From the NCBI RefSeq assembly GCF_000220705.2, contig NZ_CP023202.1:2294001-2358000 (forward strand): DNA of 64,000 nt. Reading direction: 5' to 3'. Both the position numbers and the translations under genes were made by a program. The stretch is from Streptomyces xinghaiensis S187 (GTDB taxonomy: Bacteria; Actinomycetota; Actinomycetes; Streptomycetales; Streptomycetaceae). How positions within the stretch are numbered: the first letter of the stretch is position 1; each line of letters begins with the position of its first letter. Positions 60,830-64,000 of this stretch are shown in pieces. The notes under the pieces are model-generated. The model was not told the origin of the DNA and did not search any database. It saw only the letters and a program-made list of their open reading frames with translations.

Positions 60830-60960
60830 ATGCTCGCTGACGCGCCAGGGGAATCCGGTGCGAATCCTGAACTGTCCCGCAACGGTGTGAAGGCGGCTTT
60901 CGCCTGCCTTCGAGTCCGAGCGCCTGCCGTCGGCCACGTCCGGCTCGACCGAGCCGGCGT
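60830..60960 (+). promoter_or_regulatory. Cobalamin (B12) riboswitch upstream of nrdA
   Basis: The aptamer core GCCAGGGGAATCCGGTGCGAA, then ACTGTCCCGCAACGGTG, then GAGTCCGAGCGCCTGCC is the highly conserved adenosylcobalamin-riboswitch set (60844-60929). The perfect palindrome CCGGCTCG-AC-CGAGCCGG at 60940-60957 is the candidate expression platform. Adenosylcobalamin control of the class Ia nrdABS operon is established in S. coelicolor: when B12 is present the class II enzyme is used and this operon is switched off. Exact ends are approximate. Confidence 0.92.
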
Positions 60961-61088
60961 CGATTCCGTCCGGGCTCCGGGGATTGGGCCGGTGGACGTC
61001 GCGCGGTCCCCTGCCCGTCCGGGCGGACGGTGACCGCGCACGCCCCGCGCTCCGTCCCGCGGCCCCGCCGAGCGAGGGAGAGTTCTCC

Positions 61089-63584
61089 GTGACCATCGCG
61101 CCCGCCGATCCCGTGTCAGCCGACAGCGGGGGCACAGCGACCGCCGGCCGGGAAGCCCCCGGTACCGCGCTGCTGCGCCTCCTCACCGGGCTGACGGCCG
61201 ATCTGCCCGCCGCCGACCCGGGCCGGGTGGCCGCCGCCGCGCTGCGCGGCCGCGAACCCGGCGCGGACGAGGCCGCGTTGCGCGAGCTCGCCACGGAGGC
61301 CGCGGCCGGGCTGATCTCCGAGGACCCGGTGTACTCGCGGCTGGCGGCCCGGCTCCTCAGCCGTGCCATCGCGGACGAGGCGGCCGGCCGGGGCGCGGTC
61401 TCGTTCCCGGACTCGATCGCGGTTGGCCACCGGGAGGGCCTGATCGCCGACCGCACCGCCGCCTTCGTACGCGAGCACGCGGCGCGGCTGGACACCCTGG
61501 TGGAGACGTCGCTCGCCGACGGCGCCGACGACCGCTTCGGCTACTTCGGGCTGCGGACCCTGTACGGCCGCTACCTGCTGCGGCATCCGGTGAGCCGTCA
61601 GGTCGTCGAGACCCCGCAGTACTTCCTGCTCCGGGTGGCCTGCGGGCTGGCCGCGGACGACTCGCCCGCGGCCGTGGACGAGGTCGCCTCGCTCTACCGG
61701 CTGATGAGCCGGCTGGACTACCTCCCCAGCTCCCCCACCCTCTTCAACTCCGGCACCCGGCACCCGCAGATGTCCTCCTGCTATCTGCTGGACTCCCCGC
61801 TCGACGAACTGGACTCCCTCTACGAGCGCTACCACCAGGTCGCCCGGCTCTCCAAGCACGCGGGCGGCATCGGCCTGCCGTTCAGCCGGATCCGCTCCCG
61901 GGGCGCCCTGATCCGCGGCACCAACGGCCACTCCGGCGGGATCGTCCCGTTCCTGCGCACGCTCGACTCCTCCGTCGCCGCCGTCAACCAGGGCGGCCGG
62001 CGGAAGGGCGCGGCCTGCGTCTACCTGGAGCCCTGGCACGCCGACATCGAGGAGTTCCTGGAGCTGCGGGACAACACCGGCGAGGAGGCCCGCCGCACGC
62101 ACAACCTCAACCTGGCCAACTGGATCCCGGACGAGTTCATGCGCCGGGTCGAGGCCGACGCCGAGTGGTCGCTCTTCTCCCCCTCCGACGTGCCCGCGCT
62201 GCCGGACCTGTGGGGCGCCGAGTTCGACGCGGCCTACCGCCGGGCCGAGGAGGCCGGGCTCGCCGTCCGGCGGCTGCCCGCGCGGCAGTTGTACGCCCGG
62301 ATGATGCGCACGCTCGCACAGACCGGCAACGGCTGGATGACGTTCAAGGACGCCGCCAACCGGACCGCGAACCAGACCGCCGAGCCCGGCAAGGTCGTCC
62401 ACTCCTCGAATCTCTGCACCGAGATCCTGGAGGTCACGGACGACGGGGAGACCGCCGTCTGCAACCTCGGGTCGGTCAACCTCGCGGCCCATGTCGCGGC
62501 GGACGCCGGTACCGGTGAGGCCGCGGTGGCGGAGGCGATGGACTGGGAGCGGCTGGACGCCACCGTCCGCACCGCCGTGGCCTTCCTCGACCGGGTCGTG
62601 GACATCAACTTCTACCCCACCCCGCAGGCCGCCGCCTCCAACCGGCGCTGGCGCCCGGTCGGACTCGGGGTGATGGGGCTGCAGGACGTCTTCTTCCGGC
62701 TGCGGCTGCCCTTCGACTCCCCCGCGGCGGCCCGGCTCTCCACCGAGATCTCCGAGCGGATCATGCTCGCGGCGTACGAGGCCTCCTGCGATCTCGCCGG
62801 ACGGCACGGTCCGCACCCGGCCTGGTCCTCCACCCGCGCCTCGCGCGGCGTGCTCCACCCCGACCACTACGGCGTCCGGCCCCGGTGGCCGGAGCGGTGG
62901 GAGGCGCTGCGGGCCCGGATCGCCACCACGGGGCTGCGCAACTCCCTGCTGCTCGCCATCGCCCCGACCGCGACGATCGCCTCCATCGCCGGGGTGTACG
63001 AGTGCGTCGAGCCGCAGGTGTCGAACCTCTTCAAGCGCGAGACCCTCTCGGGTGAGTTCCTGCAGGTCAACACCTATCTGGTGGAGGAGCTCAAGGAGCT
63101 CGGCCGCTGGGACGCGCGGACCCGCGAGGCGCTTCGCGACGGCAACGGCTCCGTCCAGGGGCTGGACCGGCTCCCGGCCGGGCTGCGGGACCGCTACCGC
63201 ACCGCCTGGGAACTGCCGCAGCGGGCGCTGATCGACATGGCCGCGGCCCGCACGCCGTATCTGGACCAGAGCCAGTCGCTCAATCTCTTCATGGCCTCGC
63301 CGACCATCGGCAAGCTCAGCTCGATGTACGCCTACGCCTGGAGGAAGGGCCTCAAGACCACCTACTACCTGCGGTCGCGCCCGGCCACCCGGATCGCGCG
63401 GGCCGCCGGTTCCGCCGACGCGGCGGCCGCACCGCCGGACCCCGCACCCGCACCCGTCCCCGTCCCGGCGCACCGCCCCGGCCCCGCCGCCGTTTCCGTT
63501 CCCGCTCCGGCGGAGCGGACGGCCGGCGGGGACGCGGCCGCCTGCTCCCTGGAGAACCCCGACTCCTGCGAGGCCTGCCAGTGA
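61089..63584 (+). CDS. nrdA: Class Ia ribonucleoside-diphosphate reductase large subunit NrdA
   Basis: The protein has 831 residues from the GTG at 61089, preceded by GAGGGAGAG. Catalytic features are present: PSSPTLFNSGTRHPQMSSCYLLDSPLDEL near residue 215 (active-site Cys of the disulfide), NLCTEILEVTDDGETAVCNLGSVNL near 440 (thiyl-radical and general acid/base region), APTATIASIAGVYECVEPQVSN and GLKTTYYLRSRPATR. The N-terminal ~45 residues are Ala/Gly/Ser-rich and the ATP cone is degenerate. The C-terminus ends CSLENPDSCEACQ, with Cys for thioredoxin exchange, after an Ala/Pro linker longer than I remember for the S. coelicolor protein. It is co-transcribed with nrdB (GTGA overlap). Confidence 0.96.
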   Translation: MTIAPADPVSADSGGTATAGREAPGTALLRLLTGLTADLPAADPGRVAAAALRGREPGADEAALRELATEAAAGLISEDPVYSRLAARLLSRAIADEAAGRGAVSFPDSIAVGHREGLIADRTAAFVREHAARLDTLVETSLADGADDRFGYFGLRTLYGRYLLRHPVSRQVVETPQYFLLRVACGLAADDSPAAVDEVASLYRLMSRLDYLPSSPTLFNSGTRHPQMSSCYLLDSPLDELDSLYERYHQVARLSKHAGGIGLPFSRIRSRGALIRGTNGHSGGIVPFLRTLDSSVAAVNQGGRRKGAACVYLEPWHADIEEFLELRDNTGEEARRTHNLNLANWIPDEFMRRVEADAEWSLFSPSDVPALPDLWGAEFDAAYRRAEEAGLAVRRLPARQLYARMMRTLAQTGNGWMTFKDAANRTANQTAEPGKVVHSSNLCTEILEVTDDGETAVCNLGSVNLAAHVAADAGTGEAAVAEAMDWERLDATVRTAVAFLDRVVDINFYPTPQAAASNRRWRPVGLGVMGLQDVFFRLRLPFDSPAAARLSTEISERIMLAAYEASCDLAGRHGPHPAWSSTRASRGVLHPDHYGVRPRWPERWEALRARIATTGLRNSLLLAIAPTATIASIAGVYECVEPQVSNLFKRETLSGEFLQVNTYLVEELKELGRWDARTREALRDGNGSVQGLDRLPAGLRDRYRTAWELPQRALIDMAAARTPYLDQSQSLNLFMASPTIGKLSSMYAYAWRKGLKTTYYLRSRPATRIARAAGSADAAAAPPDPAPAPVPVPAHRPGPAAVSVPAPAERTAGGDAAACSLENPDSCEACQ

Positions 63585-64000
63585 CCACCGAAGCGACACC
63601 GGCCACCACCGCCGCGGCACCCGCGGCCCCGTCCGGCACCGGAGCGGCACCGGCCGCCCGGAACCTGCTCGACCCGGGCTTCGAGCTGACCCTGCGCCCG
63701 ATGCGCTATCCGGGCTTCTACGAGCGCTACCGCGACGCGATCCGGAACACCTGGACCGTGGAGGAGGTCGATCTCCACTCCGACGTGGCGGACCTGGCCC
63801 GGCTCTCCCCCGGCGAGCGCCATCTCATCGGGCGGCTCGTCGCCTTCTTCGCCACCGGGGACTCGATCGTCGCCAACAATCTCGTCCTCACGCTCTACCG
63901 GCACATCAACTCCCCCGAGGCGCGGCTCTACCTCTCCCGTCAGCTGTTCGAGGAGGCGGTGCACGTCCAGTTCTATCTGACGCTGCTGGACACCTACCTC
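63581..64000 (+). CDS. nrdB: Class Ia ribonucleotide reductase small subunit NrdB, 5' part (window ends)
   Basis: The 5' 140 codons from the GTG at 63581 are visible; the gene runs off the window. The start overlaps the nrdA stop (GTGA). After an Ala/Thr/Pro leader of ~28 residues, the R2 fold begins LLDPGFELTLRPMRYPGFYERYRDAIRNTWTVEEVDLHSDVADLARLSP. Ferritin-like ligand regions FFATGDSIVANN and FEEAVHVQFYLTLLDTYL follow, with the Glu and His of the diiron centre. It supplies the tyrosyl radical to NrdA. The radical Tyr lies beyond the end of the window or near it and was not checked. Confidence 0.93.
   Translation, partial: MTTEATPATTAAAPAAPSGTGAAPAARNLLDPGFELTLRPMRYPGFYERYRDAIRNTWTVEEVDLHSDVADLARLSPGERHLIGRLVAFFATGDSIVANNLVLTLYRHINSPEARLYLSRQLFEEAVHVQFYLTLLDTYL

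Overview
This is a high-GC actinobacterial chromosome segment and almost certainly Streptomyces. It carries WblE, DasR, SigH-type stress sigma and anti-sigma genes, a conservon (CvnABCD), nickel superoxide dismutase with its maturation protease, a Kgd-type 2-oxoglutarate enzyme, and a class Ia ribonucleotide reductase behind a cobalamin riboswitch. From memory, the order lon - two-component pair - kgd - malic enzyme - ABC transporter - sodX/sodN - sigH - wblE - dasR - nrdAB matches the core region of S. coelicolor around SCO5225-SCO5285. The right two thirds is therefore conserved core. The left third and a few insertions are accessory.

Layout. 1-2150: the 3' end of an ATP-binding regulator gene, then an AAA ATPase gene overlapping a DUF4276/TOPRIM-like gene, then a second, diverged copy of the regulator's 3' end. 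A perfect 24-bp direct repeat brackets the ATPase pair, so it looks like an inserted OLD/AbiL/PARIS-like defence cassette. 2190-8900: a DUF3291 protein, an ADP-ribosylglycohydrolase, two divergent diiron oxygenase-like genes, a TetR regulator with a small coupled gene, and a styrene-monooxygenase-like flavoprotein. 9100-14120: a cvnABCD operon. 14545-21650: a PP2C-like protein, a MarR regulator, Lon with a HAIR-like operator, and a UvrA-like ABC protein. 21669-23013: an IS200/IS605-type tnpB-only element inserted just upstream of the UvrA-like gene's Shine-Dalgarno, splitting a likely AraC-VOC-UvrA operon. 23959-28312: an ATP-binding anti-sigma-like gene, divergent from a four-gene operon made of an ECF sigma, a zinc-finger anti-sigma fused to a membrane domain, an ABC ATPase and a permease.

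28465-35720: a spermidine-synthase-like gene, an OmpR-type regulator and kinase, kgd, and a 59-residue DUF6104-type gene with a TTG start. 35800-43930: a DUF4097/PadR operon with an AT-rich operator, an MDR-family oxidoreductase, malic enzyme, and a polar amino-acid ABC transporter. 44153-49810: a CGNR zinc-finger regulator, sodX/sodN, a GNAT, a STAS protein, a FabH-like enzyme, a small protein and a PLP enzyme. 49918-53667: prsH-sigH with a BldD-like box, a membrane protein, a lipid kinase and wblE. 53870-57936: a PdtaS-like sensor kinase, a SIS-domain aminosugar enzyme and dasR, with a DasR operator (dre) between the last two. 58172-64000: cstA with its YbdD partner, then NrdR boxes, a B12 riboswitch, nrdA and the start of nrdB.

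The core genes serve central carbon metabolism (kgd, malic enzyme, CstA), redox and metal homeostasis (SodN/SodX, WblE), deoxynucleotide supply (NrdAB) and development or stress control (SigH, DasR, WblE, Lon). The best leads for something undescribed are the repeat-flanked ATPase/DUF4276 cassette, the ECF/anti-sigma-permease/ABC operon and the divergent diiron pair. All assignments come from reading the sequence and protein motifs. No database search was run.
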